Shown here in pieces: positions 1 through 10,463 of a stretch of DNA of 52,500 bases. The DNA comes from Bigelowiella natans CCMP2755 (taxonomy: Eukaryota; Cercozoa; Chlorarachniophyceae): assembly GCA_000320545.1 (NCBI GenBank), contig ADNK01001574.1:1-52500 (forward strand), read 5' to 3'. The translations under genes were made by a program, and so were the position numbers. Below the pieces are notes generated by a model, which saw only the letters and a list, made by a program, of their open reading frames with translations, made no database searches and had not been told where the DNA came from. The number at the start of each line of letters is the position of its first letter. Positions within the stretch are counted from its first letter, which is position 1.

Positions 1-2
1 GC

Positions 3-2576
3 CAATTTCAGGGCCAACACCGCGGCAGCAGTCTTGGTATACGGCTTGACGAGTGGACCTCTGAGTCAAGCGTTAATGCGTTAGAGTTTATGGACCTAGC
101 GGACAACAAGCTACCTACACCTACCGAGCTACGGAAGAAGAACCCCGGCAAGACCATCCGACAGATAACGGAGCTACTGGACAAGACCCCCCCAGCTGAT
201 GATTGGGATATCGACAAAGGCAAAAAGTACATTAATAAAATATTAAACGAGAAGTACTCTGACATCACCAAGCCGACGACGAAGCCCTCCAGCAAGCTTA
301 CCCCAGTAAAGATCGAGCTAAAGAAGGGATACGAAGAGTGCATCATCAATGACCCAGAACATAGGCGACCGGAAGCGGACTGGGAAAAGATAGAGTGGCA
401 GATCAATGAATGGGCAAAGGAAGGGAAGATAGAGCCAAGCAACTCACCATGGAACGTGAGACATGTGCTAGCTAAGAAACCTACTTACCCTTTCTTCCGC
501 CTGGCGCACAACTTCATCCGCCACAACCGAGTAATAAAGAGGATCCAGACACCTACACCAAGGATAGATGACGTTATTGAACACGTCATAGGATACAAAT
601 ACTACTCTTCCCTAGATAAAAATGAATCATACATGCAGACACCCATCCACAAAACCTCCCGCCCCATTACCGCGTTCTCCAGCAGGCACAGGAAGTGGCA
701 CTTCGTCGTATTCCCTTACGGCCTAAGCATATCAGGGGATGCGTTCAGTAGTCAGAACTACAGGGCATACACACATGATGGGATGGCGTCTGTGTTGTGG
801 GTGTTTGTGTTTGTGTATGTGGATGATGACATAATATGTACCAACACAGTCGTCGCTCAGATCTTCCTCCTGGAAAATATATTTATTAGGTTTGCACACT
901 TCGGTTTTACTATTAGACTGCAGAAGTGTACATTCCTAGCTACAAGAATCAAGTGGTGTGGATATTACCTGGAGCAAGGCCGCATCACCCCAAACCCCGA
1001 GAAAGTAGCAGCACTACAGCAAGCCCCTAAACCTAAGAATGCAAAGGAGTTAAAGTCATTCTTGCAGACTGCAGCTTGGATACTACGTAGGTTCTCCCCT
1101 ACCTACGCTAGGACTGCAGCTGCTTTTACTACTGCTTACCGGAAGGAGAACTCTGTAGGCCTCAGCTTCGCTAAGGTGTGGGCCAAGGCTGGCCTTGATG
1201 CCCACTTCGATAACCTAATAAAGTTATGCAGCAACACCCTATTGAATGCTAAGCTAGACACTACTAGACCAGCTACCCTATGGACAGACTGGTCTAAGCT
1301 AGGTATGGCTGCTGTACTTACCCAAGACCAGCAGATCATACGGGTGTGGGGCAGGGCCTGCACAGCAGCTGAGGCCAAGTACAGCCCTACAAAAGGAGAG
1401 TATAAAGCCATGACTGAGGCGCAGAGGAAACTAAGATACTACCTGCTGTCGGTGCCCAGCTTCACCTTAATGACTGACCACAAGCCCCTCCTAGGCATCG
1501 ACCGCAAGCTCGAAGCGCCTAACGATGAGTATGCAGCTATGAGGGCGGACACGGAAGAGTTTAGGGACAAGAGGACAGTGGTCTACGCACCAGGAGACAA
1601 GCAGCTTGCTGACTATTTCAGCAGGCTGTTCGAAAAGAAAGTCCCTACCCAGGTCACCCCTATGGTTAACGCGATTACCTTCGAGGACGGCGACTTCCTG
1701 CCTGAGCCAGAGGAGCTCCAGCACCTTCAAGAACACCTGGATAAATACAAACACAAGCATGAGGTACTTAGTGATAGGATATATGTATACACTAATAATG
1801 TTAGGCGTACCTACGTGCCACGGCGGACCAGGGGAGCCCTTCTCTTTACCGCCCATGGACCTGCACACGTAGGAGAAAACCATATCACTGCTCTACTCTA
1901 CCATTACTACTGGCCCTACAAGCTAAAAGAGATAAGGACATACCTGCGTGGCTGCAGGTGCTCCAGCTTGAAGGCGGCAGGCGTCGCCACCAAGGAGTCC
2001 AGCAAGAGCCGTGCATCTAAGAAAATCAAAGCAAGGAACTTCTTAGATATCGTGCAAATTGATGTTTATAAGTACGATGGCTATCATTACCTTACCTTCG
2101 TTGATGTGGCCACTGGAAAGTGCTGGGTTAAAAAGATTATCAAGGTCAACGTTGCTAAGAAGAACAAAGGCTTATATAAGCAGAGGCTTACTAACTGCTA
2201 CCGTACCTGGGAGTCTGAGCTCCAGGCTATCCCTGATGAAGTTAGCATAAACAAGATACCAAAGAAGTTACATGTGGATAATGAGACCTCTCTTCTACAG
2301 CTACCACACCCTAATATTGATGCCTCACCTGTATACTATGCCCAGTCCAACTCCAAGGTAGAGCGACTCCACCGCACCTTGGCCAACCTAAGCAGGATAA
2401 ATAGCACCACACCAGACAAGATACAAGGGTTAGTAAACGACACCTTCACGTCTGGGGGAGGTATCAAGGATAAGGAGAGGGAAGAAGGCGACGACAACGA
2501 CGACGAAGCCCTCCAGCAAGCTTACCCCAGTAAAGATCGAGCTAAAGAAGGGATACGAAGAGTGCATCATCAATGA
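3..2576 (+). CDS. Retrotransposon pol polyprotein (RT-RNase H-integrase), partial and truncated
   Basis: The open frame begins before the window. The first ATG (90) is internal, since codons from base 3 are open and coding-like. Counting from that ATG: RT palm with first catalytic Asp in SSLDKNES (about residue 178) and the YVDD box (about 245-248); RNase H with TDWS (D), GEYKAMTEAQ (E), LMTDHKP (D) and LADYFSR (D); an integrase zinc region HGPAH followed by GCRC (C-x-C rather than the usual C-x2-C); then integrase Asp in QIDVYKYDG, Asp in HVDNET and Glu in SKVERLHRT, the D,D,E triad. The frame ends inside the inserted repeat with about 23 frame-foreign residues after EEGDDNDDE. All RT and RNase H catalytic residues are present, but integrase loses its C-terminal module. 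Confidence 0.9.
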   Translation, partial: QFQGQHRGSSLGIRLDEWTSESSVNALEFMDLADNKLPTPTELRKKNPGKTIRQITELLDKTPPADDWDIDKGKKYINKILNEKYSDITKPTTKPSSKLTPVKIELKKGYEECIINDPEHRRPEADWEKIEWQINEWAKEGKIEPSNSPWNVRHVLAKKPTYPFFRLAHNFIRHNRVIKRIQTPTPRIDDVIEHVIGYKYYSSLDKNESYMQTPIHKTSRPITAFSSRHRKWHFVVFPYGLSISGDAFSSQNYRAYTHDGMASVLWVFVFVYVDDDIICTNTVVAQIFLLENIFIRFAHFGFTIRLQKCTFLATRIKWCGYYLEQGRITPNPEKVAALQQAPKPKNAKELKSFLQTAAWILRRFSPTYARTAAAFTTAYRKENSVGLSFAKVWAKAGLDAHFDNLIKLCSNTLLNAKLDTTRPATLWTDWSKLGMAAVLTQDQQIIRVWGRACTAAEAKYSPTKGEYKAMTEAQRKLRYYLLSVPSFTLMTDHKPLLGIDRKLEAPNDEYAAMRADTEEFRDKRTVVYAPGDKQLADYFSRLFEKKVPTQVTPMVNAITFEDGDFLPEPEELQHLQEHLDKYKHKHEVLSDRIYVYTNNVRRTYVPRRTRGALLFTAHGPAHVGENHITALLYHYYWPYKLKEIRTYLRGCRCSSLKAAGVATKESSKSRASKKIKARNFLDIVQIDVYKYDGYHYLTFVDVATGKCWVKKIIKVNVAKKNKGLYKQRLTNCYRTWESELQAIPDEVSINKIPKKLHVDNETSLLQLPHPNIDASPVYYAQSNSKVERLHRTLANLSRINSTTPDKIQGLVNDTFTSGGGIKDKEREEGDDNDDEALQQAYPSKDRAKEGIRRVHHQ
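274..456 (+). repeat. Direct repeat copy A (183 bp), source copy within RT
   Basis: Identical base for base to 2498-2680 (offset 2224). Here it is read in the RT frame, just before the palm domain, so this is the original location. A short GAC-rich tract at the left edge of both copies (CGACGAC) could have been the junction microhomology. Confidence 0.95.
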
Positions 2577-2680
2577 CCCAGAACATAGGCGACCGGAAGC
2601 GGACTGGGAAAAGATAGAGTGGCAGATCAATGAATGGGCAAAGGAAGGGAAGATAGAGCCAAGCAACTCACCATGGAACG
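2498..2680 (+). repeat. Direct repeat copy B (183 bp), inserted in integrase
   Basis: Perfect copy of 274-456, placed in a different frame (start phase 2 instead of 1). It introduces the TGA at 2574-2576. Because 183 is a multiple of three, the reading frame before (to 2497) and after (from 2681) is the same, so this insertion alone splits the integrase gene. Confidence 0.95.
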
Positions 2681-3290
2681 CGAAGACGAGAAGGTCCCGT
2701 ACGATGGCCGAGTTCTAAAGGAAGGACAGTATGTTAGGGCCAAGGTAAATCTGAGATCGAGAAATAAACAAGACCCCTTCTGGGGTGGCGTTGCAAAGGT
2801 TACCGAGAGGAAGGGGAGGAAGCAGTACTACATCTATGATGGGAACAGGGTCACCTTGCGCCACATCAGTCACCTAAAGAATTATGATATCGGTGAGAAG
2901 CTCCTAGAGGATGTTAAAGTAAACCCTACTGTGTGGGAGCGAGCAATGCCTTGTTTAGGACCCCGACCTAAGTTCGATGTGGAATATGGAAACAATAAGG
3001 TCAGGGTGAACGACGATTGGCGCATGAAGATTGTCTATCTAGGCTACCCTGGATTACGAAATATGGAGAGGGTAGCTATGAAAATAAAGGACGGAAAATA
3101 TCAGCTACTCTACCTAGCTGTTCCCGACTTACCCTTTGAGCACTGGTATAAGGTCCTGGGGGACCTTGATGCAGAGGGCTGGTATGGACACGAACCTAAG
3201 GACGAAGGTGAGTTCTGGGTAAGCGACAAAGGAGATAAGGTTAGAGAGGAATCTATTACCTGGTGGTTGGTGAAGTTCCGAAAGCGATGA
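2681..3290 (+). pseudogene. Integrase C-terminal module plus extension, cut off from pol
   Basis: This is the in-frame continuation of pol after the inserted repeat. A nominal ATG at 2673 lies inside the repeat. The segment KEGQYVRAK, then DPFWGGVAKV and RVTLRHISHLK, looks like the GPF/Y-type integrase C-terminal SH3-like module of Ty3/gypsy elements. It is followed by about 130 residues I do not recognise, ending in ITWWLVKFRKR; no convincing chromodomain is visible. As a separate ORF it lacks a plausible start of its own. Confidence 0.7.
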
Positions 3291-3341
3291 AGGTCTAAGG
3301 GAATAAGGAAGGAAGGAAGGAGCAACGTGACTTGGGGGAGG

Positions 3342-3667
3342 TGTAGCGCGTACCACTACGCGGGCACAAGTCACGTGCGACAACAAAGGGGTTGTCGCGG
3401 ATATAGAATATAGATAACGTAGATATTAATACAGCATAGGCACGTGGGTTCCGGCGGGACTCATGGCAGCACACCGGAAGTGTGCTGCCCCACGTGCGGC
3501 GGCATTCGCGAAAGCTTCGCGAATGATTACGCAGTGCACGATTTAATAAAAATATAATCTTTAATAAAAATAAACACAACTCTTCAAAAGGAAGCAAACG
3601 TGCCTTTCCCCCCCCCTGCCTACTTGTGCACGTAGCGCCTCGGCCTGTGAACACCTTACGCGCAACA
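3342..3667 (+). repeat. 3' LTR, about 326 bp
   Basis: Begins TG directly after the polypurine tract and ends CA. The termini are imperfect inverted repeats: TGTAGCGCGTA at 3342-3352 against TACGCGCAACA at 3657-3667 (10 of 11 pairs). It contains AATAAA-type signals at about 3543-3572. Four perfect stem-loops lie inside: 3347-3352/3357-3362, 3377-3384/3391-3398, 3465-3474/3480-3489 (extended by CACGTGGG 3441-3448 with 3489-3496) and 3503-3512/3516-3525. Confidence 0.8.
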
Positions 3668-3780
3668 GATTCTAACATTGCTGGCAAGCTGAAATAGATA
3701 TATGACGTCGTTGACTTAATATTTATGCATTGCTGAACATCAAACAGAAAATCATGAAATAACCAATACAAACTATTCAG

Positions 3781-6700
3781 GCTGTTGGCGATCTTGAAAG
3801 TTCGTCAAAAGCCCATATCCTGTATTCTTCTGAAAGGCAGTCATATACTGATTACCGAGCTGACGACTTCCAATGTGATAGAGAACTTCAAATGCATAGG
3901 CATTCACAGCGTCGACACATTGAGCTCCTACAACCTCAACCCTCAAAAGAAGACTATCGATCGAATAGATTTTTTATTAAAGCTCGACGCAGCAGCTATC
4001 CTGGCCTCGTAGGAAGGGAATTGAAAAATTTTCAAGATCAATTCCGATCTTTAAACATCCAGCAACACGGTAATTACATTTTGGAACAAAATATTCCATT
4101 CAATTACTGACAACTTATCTCACAACAGATCGAAACAATAATGATAGCTACTTTTCAAATGCTTCGATCAGCAACGTTGGGAATTACAATTATCAATCTC
4201 CTTACAGACCTGCAACTTTGGGAAACGTAAAGAAGCCTGAAGTGTTACCAAATGAGGATTTTGGAGCGTTATCCTTAAGAAATAACGTACTCTCAAGTCG
4301 GGGATCCTTCTCATATCTGCCTAGCAATTCTAATGATCTAAGGAGTACTTTCATTCTGGATAAGTCAATGAAAAAACGTGATGAAAACAATCAGCATTAC
4401 ATCACTTCCCCGATTTCCAAGCATTCTACCCATTGTGCTAGATCACCAAGTGCGAAAGATGCGTCAAAAACCGCGCCTTCAATTTCGGGTTTCTCCTCAT
4501 TTCCTAACTTAGTTGCTCCTTCGACATTTAGAAGGAGAATAATGGGTCTCAGGAGCCAAAATATGATACGAATGCATAGCTCAGAAAAAAAAGTTTTAGA
4601 TCATCGATTAGATCTGCAATTGGAGCATATTCTGAGCAGCAGTTCGAGGTTAGATCAGATAATAGTACAAAAATTAGATATGGTTTCGCCTAGTCGAGCA
4701 CGTGAGCAGCAGCGAACCGGTGCTGTAAAATGTATACATGAGCTTATAAAGCGCCATTCAAGAGGCCAAGGGCATCGAAGTCGTAACGGTAATGTGCAGG
4801 TTTATTCACACGGTTCATATGCTTCGAAAACATACTTACCAGATTCCACAGTAGATGTTGCTGCATATTTTGTCACAAAGTTCGATAAAAAAAGAGGCGA
4901 ATACAAGAAGAATTTTTGGGCACAGCAAGTAGCTCAAGCATTGGCTTCCTATCAGCAGGGTGATAGTAGTTTCTCTAGTAATGGCCGGCCAGCCAATGCC
5001 CATGTTACAAATGTTAGTGTTTCTCAAGATCCGATCTTCAACACACAGCTGTTGCACTGTGTGGTGGATGGGATCTCAATTCGTGTATGCTTAAACCGAG
5101 TTGATGTTCTGGAATCTCTAGCATTATTTGAGACTGCGGATAGATTGATCTCGCAAAATCATCTTTTAAAACGGACACTGTTATTGTTCAAAGCTTGGGC
5201 AAAGTATCAGGCACGCATTATGGGACCTGATATGCTTTCCGGTTTTGCAATCGAGAGAATTGTTCTGACAGGTACTCGATAAATGCAAAAAGTAACAAAA
5301 CCAAAATCTTGATAAAATTATTTTGCGTACAGTTTTCAATGGATTTCATGAGAAGATAAAGACTCCTCTTCAAGCTTTCTTCAAAATACTTTCATACTTA
5401 GACGCGTTTGACTGGCAATGGCACGCGCTAAGTTTGTATGGTCCAGTTGTGCTGTCATCTCTTCCCTCAAGTACAGTACTTGCACATCGCAGTACCTGTT
5501 CATTTCCCAGAGAAAATTCACCAATCATCGGAAAAAAAATACTCTCGAAATACACTTTCACTGCTCCTAAATTAATTACCTCTATGGCCAAAGTGAAGCA
5601 AGATACTCAAGGACAAAATAGGGGACTGGAACTCGGGCCAATGAACATCATCCTACAAACAGCTGATGGGAAAATGTATAACAATTTAACCCTGGATATT
5701 AGTAGAGAAAGCGCCAGTTACATATTACGTCAAATTCACGACGGAGTTCAAAATTTTCGAACTGCAATACCTATAGAGGCATTACTAGCTCTAGACACTA
5801 ATAAGCATAGCCAGCACAGTGAAAACTTTATTCATGCAATCGAGGCTTTCTTTGGGGGTAACAATCAAATGAGTATCGCTATGCATGTGCAAAATCCTTT
5901 AAACGAAGCAGACATTAGGAGAGATTCGATTATGTCAGAGCCCAACTCTTTATTTCTTGCTGGATCATCTCGCAGAGGCAGTATTCTATCTTTGAGTTCC
6001 CTTAACACATTAGCTGCTACTACAGTAACATCGAACTCGAAGGAAGATTCTGCAGCCTCAAGCGAGGACTTAATTTCTGATTTTAGTAGTGAACGTGAGA
6101 AGAAAGGTGAAACATTATCCTCATGCCTTCCAGAAAGGGAAGCTGAAGTTCAGATGGTTGGAGGTGCATCCCCGGTGAGTAGGACTCGATGGGGAATAAA
6201 TTCCAGACGAAGAGAGGTACAGCCAAAACAGCTGATTGCTGATGCTTGGAGATGTGGATCCGTGCCAGCAGAGACAACACTGTTATCGCAGAAAAGCGGT
6301 GCTAAAACATTGAACCAGATTACAAATACTGATTTGCTTGCTACTTCGATAGAAGATATCCTACAGAAGCTAGCGCATGCTAAACAGTTTCAAAGTCCCA
6401 TTGACATTACCGAGACGCAACTCGTTGCCATCATCGCGGTCGTATTAGATCGTCATGGCAAATTGCCCATCGGAGCTCTGGGACGTATGATCCGTACAGC
6501 GATAAACTCGTTCTCGCTTCCTCAAGTAATCCAGGATTGCGGTGGAATCAAAGCGTTTTTAATAGAGCACAACTACGCTTTTACATTAGGTGAAAATCAT
6601 CCGAACAATCCTCTAGTTCATTTAAAAAAGTCGTCGGGAGCATCTCGCGGAGGAAAAGCAACTGCCTCCGCCGACCCTTTGATGATAGACATGGTGAAGA

Positions 6701-7008
6701 GGGTGGTCGCCCAAACAGGGGGTACTATGCCTTTGCCTCAAAATAATGGGGGTGGGAGTCACACGTATACACATCAATCGTACGGTGTTAACAATAATGG
6801 ACGGAGAAGAAGTGGCGGCTGTGGTGGCCTGAAACGAAATCAAGCTATAGGTGGATACCGATCAAGGTCAGTACGGTCTTGGACATCTGGTGGCTCCACT
6901 AGAGGGCCATCTGGATCCAACCAGAGTCATTATTATGGTCGACATACAAGTATCAGTAATAATGTTACATCCCGAACAACTAGAAACAGAAATAATCGAA
7001 ACTTTTAA
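3781..7008 (+). CDS. PAP/OAS1-fold nucleotidyltransferase-like protein, probably catalytically dead, with C-terminal HTH and RGG-like tail
   Basis: Exons: about 3781-4069, 4129-5271, 5333-7008. Introns 4070-4128 and 5272-5332 are GT-AG, the first with a branch-like TACTGAC. From the ATG at 3892 the product is 998 aa, but the frame stays open upstream to a possible acceptor at 3779-3780, so the true start may lie further left, beyond the retrotransposon. The core (about residues 280-480) resembles plant-type PAP/OAS1 proteins: HGSYASKTYLPDSTVDV, HLLKRTLLLFKAWAKYQ, then after the intron DWQWHALSLYGPVVLSSLP. The usual D-x-D is T-x-D here (STVD) and the third Asp position reads SIRVCLN, so two of three metal-binding acids are missing. 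Residues near the end (VVLDRHGKLPIGALGRM to AFTLGENHP) look like an OST-HTH/LOTUS domain. The tail is Gly/Arg/Asn/Ser-rich, which suggests RNA binding. Fold call strong; function inferred. Confidence 0.8.
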
Positions 7009-8570
7009 TGCACGCATGGCGTCGCAGGTCATAGGTACTATCAAGCAATCCATAAAACTAAAAAACATTTGGTATCTTTTAGAATATATACTTATACCTT
7101 AATCGAATGCCTTCCAAAGACATTGCTAGGCGTAATGTTATAAAACTCTTTAATTTAACATAGAACTGATTCTGTTACAAAAGGATTTTAGGAAAACTTG
7201 TGAACTGATTGCATTTTTGCTCACCTTGTGTTCATGTGCACCACACCTTTATTTTGCTCCTTGTGGCCGTTGAGATGATGCATGCTTCGTGCAGCAACAC
7301 TAGAACATGTGCTACTAGACTAGCTAGCTAGGTAAACATCTAGATGTCTAGATGTGCACTAGTAGATCTAGAGATAGATCTCTCTGATGTCTAGATCCAT
7401 CTAGCTAGCTAGCCATCTAGCTATCTGTGGCCATGTCACATGTAGTACATGTGTGTCAGTACATGTCCACAATGAGCATCCGCTAATTCGCATCACATTC
7501 ATGCACATGGCTAGATGGGTGCAAACACAATTCTCTTCTTTGCCTCGTCTTCGCGAGGGTGTTGTCAATCTGAGTGTCTGTTCAGCTAGTTTGCTAGCGT
7601 TGCGCAGTTTGGTGGCTTCTGATCAATCTCACGGTGTTGTGATGTCGCCTCCATTTGCATTCAATTCTCACTGTGAATGCTAGTCGTACAAGTGCGAAAT
7701 GCACTGACTGGCGACTGCAAGGATTGAGAGCTTGTAGCAGCTTGTCTTTAGGAAATTGCATCATGATGTGTTCGGTTGATTGTCAATTTGCCCTGCAATG
7801 TCTGAGCACATTGTTTCACCACAAGCTGCATGATGACAAATTCACACAGGATGGCATGTCATCATGAGATGTGCTGATGAGGCGTTCAAGTTCCAATGCA
7901 TGACGGTAGCCGCTGCTTTGTGTGGCTACATCAGGATGACCATTGAAAAGATTCAATCAATGCCATTGCATCCGTCTCACATGTGCTGTGCATGCTGCTA
8001 GCCTTTGCCTTGCATGTGGCCATCTGTCCATGTGGCGTACGCTCCATGGCCTTGCACATCATAGCGCTAGCAAGCACTAGCTGCTAGATCATTTGATTTT
8101 AGCTGCGAACAAGTTTGCTTACACTGGCATCATGTGCATAGCCTCATGGGCTACAGAGCGCGCCGAGTCAAAAGCACACATGTTCCCTGAGACACATGTG
8201 GTAGACATGCTGGTGTGTGTCTTTGTAGCAAGTCACCTCGTACAGGAGATCGCTCTCTGAGGAAAAACTCATGATTTGCAGGAACATTTTTGCAAGTGAG
8301 TTTTTGTTGCATCAATGAAGTTTGATTCAATTCACACAGTAATCAATCAAGTTCGGGAGCAACAATGGAGAGTAGCAGTTCTCTTCATTGTCCAAATTTG
8401 TCAATGAACTGCCGACACTGTTGATCTGTTTTCTGTTCTCTTTCTTTTGCACGGAAGCGTGCAACGATTTAACATGACAAATGCACTTTCGTGTATCAAC
8501 AAAGATAAGTATAGATCTCAAAAGCATAGAGTGATGAAGCAAATTCGATGCTTGGAAATCATGCAAAAAA
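7009..8570. other. Gene-free spacer, CATG/CTAG-rich
   Basis: Only short ORFs without family resemblance. The interval 7298-7425 holds about 14 CTAG tetramers in 128 bases. Words such as CATGCA, GCTAGC and ACATGT recur throughout. The segment 7905-8002 aligns with 39895-40001 (dispersed repeat). Confidence 0.6.
7905..8002 (+). repeat. Dispersed repeat, copy 1
   Basis: Shares with 39895-40001 the ordered blocks GCCGCT-CTTTG, GGCTACAT-AGGATG, ATTGAAAAGA/GTTGAAAAGA, CCGTCTCACATGT and GCATGCT-GCTAGC, with small indels. It encodes nothing recognisable. Confidence 0.65.
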
Positions 8571-9122
8571 TCATTCATAGAATGCTGCATCTGAAGGTAT
8601 GCTGTCGAGCAATTCTGCTGGTAACTTTTTTTTGCTTAGAATTAAATCTGTGTAAGTAAAATTCTTGTTGAATTTCACATATTTATAGCTGTTATTGATA
8701 ATTATCCTAGCGTATGGTTTTTTCCTTTTTGTGCATAATCTTAACATAATTCCAAATTCAGTATCACATCCACTCCCCACAGTTTGTGAAAGTGTGTCAC
8801 TTGGACTTAAAAATTTACCACAATATTGTAAAAGTATATGAAAATGTTTCAAAAATTGTTTTTCATAACGCATTCTATCTATGAAAGTTGACACTTTATT
8901 ATCTTCTGGACTAACATTATGAAATTCAAAATGATCATGAACCCCTTTAATGATTATTGTTTTTTTCCCACTTTTCAGTTTGGGTTCCTTGTTTTTGACT
9001 TCCCCCGTTCGCTCTTCAGGGGTGGGTTTCTTCGCGTATCCAATTTCACTGGTTTCACTTCCTCCAGAGGCTTCTGTTGCCACCATATTTTCCGGTTTAT
9101 CTCCTACCTCCTTGTTTTCCAT
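8571..9122 (-). CDS. Hypothetical protein, 183 aa
   Basis: One uninterrupted frame from an ATG in good context (CCACCATCATGG) to TGA. The N-terminal 60 residues are Glu/Lys/Ser/Thr-rich and look disordered. The rest (KKTIIIKGVHDHFEFHN onward, with FGIMLRLCTKRKKPYARI and TYTDLILSKKKLPAELLD) looks like a small folded Lys-rich domain that I do not recognise. The DNA is more AT-rich than the flanks. It could be a single-exon gene, an exon of a larger gene, or part of an unrecognised element. Confidence 0.45.
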   Translation of the reverse strand: MENKEVGDKPENMVATEASGGSETSEIGYAKKPTPEERTGEVKNKEPKLKSGKKTIIIKGVHDHFEFHNVSPEDNKVSTFIDRMRYEKQFLKHFHILLQYCGKFLSPSDTLSQTVGSGCDTEFGIMLRLCTKRKKPYARIIINNSYKYVKFNKNFTYTDLILSKKKLPAELLDSIPSDAAFYE

Positions 9123-10463
9123 GATGGTGGTTTGGTTAGAGGAGGTTTTGAGTAATGACAGTGTTCTGAAAACCTGGTGTATCTACATGTAGATCTACCA
9201 TTCCAAGGTATAATCTACAGAGCAATGATCGGTAACTGCATGATGGTTTTCATCGAAAATAACATCATTTTTTATTTGCGACATAGATATCACCTTGTCT
9301 GTCATACACAAACGGCTTAACAGAAACCGCAATGGATTCAATGTGAGATTTTAGGGTTGTCGCTCGGTGTGAACCCCCCTCCTTTTGTGTCTCTCAATAG
9401 TTGCACCAGTGCAATGACTGGAACGACTTCGGAAGGACGTGGGCTGCAAGGTGGGCTGTGAAACACACTCAGTTCAACAACACAAATTGTTTCACCTGCC
9501 CAACTGCGCCTTGTGTCACATGCAAACAAGCATGTCTGATTTGCCAGACAGCATGCGCACTTGCATGAGCTCTCAGCGGGCCATCGCTGCTTGCTAGCTT
9601 GCACGCCAAGGGGGATTCACTCCCAAGGGTTTTGGTCCGTACATGCATCATGCTCGGCGGTTTTGCCCCGGCGTCAGCCGGGAAAATTTTTTCGATTTCA
9701 CCCAAAAAAATGCAAATTTTGTTCAAATTCCTCAATGTTTTCTTCAAAAACCATCCACAAAGTGTCCAGTGAAATTGCCCAAGATGCACATTGGCGGAAC
9801 TCTTGGCATCGAGTCACTGGGATGTCTCAGATGTGCCCAACCCACTTCCCTGGCGCATGCAGATTTGATCAATGCTTTGTTCATCATTCATTGTTCATCA
9901 TTCCCGCCCTTCCCATCGATGTGTGCACCAGCGTGTGTGACTGAATCTGAGCAATGACGCGCAGCACTCGCTCTTTCTTTCTTCAATGTGAACATCAACA
10001 CAGTTGGCTTCTGGTTTGCTGGTACACCAGCGCAAGCTGGGAAACCTGAAAGCTACCAAGAGAGATTGGACACTGCTAGACTGCGAACTTGGTTGTCCAC
10101 ACAGTCACCAGCTCAATGGGAATCTCTCTCATTTAGCTGTGCTAGCATGCCAGCATTGTCCATGCTCTTTGGATGCCCATCAAATTTGACATGACAAAAC
10201 AGACGCATCGCTTCCGCCCTAGAAGCATTTCCCCATGTTGCTGAGATGCGTTCAAACACTGCATCTTTTGAAATCACTAGAACCTCAATTTGCTCACTCT
10301 TCGCATTGGTTGTTTTGCGTTCATTTAACTCTAGAAGACAAGGCTGAAACTCATTCAAATTGGAATTCATCGATTTTAATTCATGCATCCTGCGCTCAAT
10401 GATCTAGTAATGTTCAAGGAGCAACTTCATTGACGGACTCAGCTGAGCAAAAGATGATCTTTG
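9123..10463. other. Gene-free spacer, CATG/GCATGC-rich
   Basis: No convincing gene. A 91-codon minus frame at 10113-10388 has a weakly coiled-coil-like start but no family match. At 9667-9682 there is a GC-rich stem (CCCGGC, loop GTCA, GCCGGG) followed by AAAATTTTTT. Confidence 0.5.

Larger units (their letters stand above)
1..3667 (+). mobile_element. LTR retrotransposon, Ty3/gypsy-like, 3' portion with 3' LTR
   Basis: The order RT, RNase H, HHCC zinc region, integrase core, integrase C-terminal module, polypurine tract, LTR is that of a Ty3/gypsy-type (Metaviridae-like) element. The gag/protease end and 5' LTR lie left of the window, because the pol frame is open from base 3 with no start. 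The polypurine tract GGGGGAGG (3334-3341) directly precedes the LTR start TG at 3342. The copy is damaged by an inserted 183-bp internal repeat (2498-2680). Target-site duplications cannot be checked without the left flank. Confidence 0.93.

Noticed and set aside
8-442. 144-codon minus-strand ORF, repeated in part at 2430-2666
   Set aside because: It is antisense to pol. Its twin exists only because the 183-bp direct repeat duplicates the same antisense frame.
9667-9692. GC stem followed by A and T runs, like a bacterial intrinsic terminator
   Set aside because: The surroundings are eukaryotic spacer with no upstream gene ending there; a single hairpin is not enough.
10113-10388. 91-codon minus ORF with a coiled-coil-like start
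   Set aside because: It lies in CATG-rich spacer, ends without any domain and has no splice partners that I could find.
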